Source of the DNA: Gammaproteobacteria bacterium
GTDB lineage: Bacteria > Pseudomonadota > Gammaproteobacteria > Enterobacterales > Kangiellaceae
DNA: 7,012 nucleotides
Assembly: GCA_013372875.1 (NCBI GenBank)
Contig: JABXIW010000357.1
Span: 1 to 7,012 of the forward strand
Direction of reading: 5' to 3'
The position numbers and the translations under genes are program-made. Numbering within the stretch: the stretch's first letter is position 1; each line of letters begins with the position of its first letter. The notes under the pieces were generated by a model. It had not been told where the DNA came from, made no database searches, and saw only the letters and a list, made by a program, of their open reading frames with translations. This document shows positions 6,986 through 7,012 of this stretch, piece by piece.

Positions 6986-7012
6986 TTCTCGCTTCTCGCT
7001 TCTCGCTTCTCG
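6986..7012. repeat. tandem heptamer array TTCTCGC, running off the right edge
   Basis: Three complete, identical copies of TTCTCGC (6986-6992, 6993-6999, 7000-7006) are followed by six bases of a fourth, cut by the window end. On the other strand the unit reads GCGAGAA. The array lies outside any gene, about 30 bases after the terminator. Identical copies point to slippage or recent expansion. The full copy number cannot be seen. The 27 bases between the terminator and the array hold nothing I can recognise. Confidence 0.9.

Noticed and set aside
6986..7012. Repeat array as part of a CRISPR
   Set aside because: The units are 7 bases, directly adjacent and without spacers.

Overview
The window looks like an accessory locus of a marine gammaproteobacterium, most likely Vibrio or a close relative. 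This rests on moderate GC with AT-rich codon use, the style of the proteins, and the short intergenic heptamer repeats. That taxonomic call is an inference; the window contains no rRNA, tRNA or housekeeping gene to anchor it.

Layout: three genes lie head to tail on the plus strand and fill almost the whole window. (1) Positions 1-1091 hold the 3' part of a gene whose reading frame is open to the left edge. Its product has a MIX/VasX-N-like motif of the type found in type VI secretion system (T6SS) effectors. (2) Positions 1095-2174 encode a 359-residue lipoprotein with a clear lipobox and TolB-like beta-propeller blade signatures. (3) Positions 2174-6922 encode a 1582-residue protein with an OmpA-like peptidoglycan-binding domain in the middle, hydrophobic segments on both sides of it, and a long, unrecognised, mostly beta-strand C-terminal part that seems to contain a diverged internal duplication. 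The genes are separated by 3 bp and by a 1-bp overlap (TGATG), so they are almost certainly one transcription unit. It ends in a strong intrinsic terminator at 6928-6958. The last 27 bases are a tandem array of the heptamer TTCTCGC that runs off the right edge.

Working model (inference): this is a T6SS 'binary effector' cassette. A MIX-like protein (gene 1) would serve as co-effector or secretion partner for the large, periplasm-acting, peptidoglycan-binding effector (gene 3). The envelope lipoprotein (gene 2) would be the immunity protein or an accessory factor. As I recall, a Vibrio T6SS module pairing a MIX-domain co-effector with a separate periplasm-targeting effector has been published, so the principle may be known. 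Whether this cassette belongs to that family cannot be decided from the sequence alone. No catalytic domain could be recognised in the large protein, and that is the main open question. No minus-strand gene is supported.
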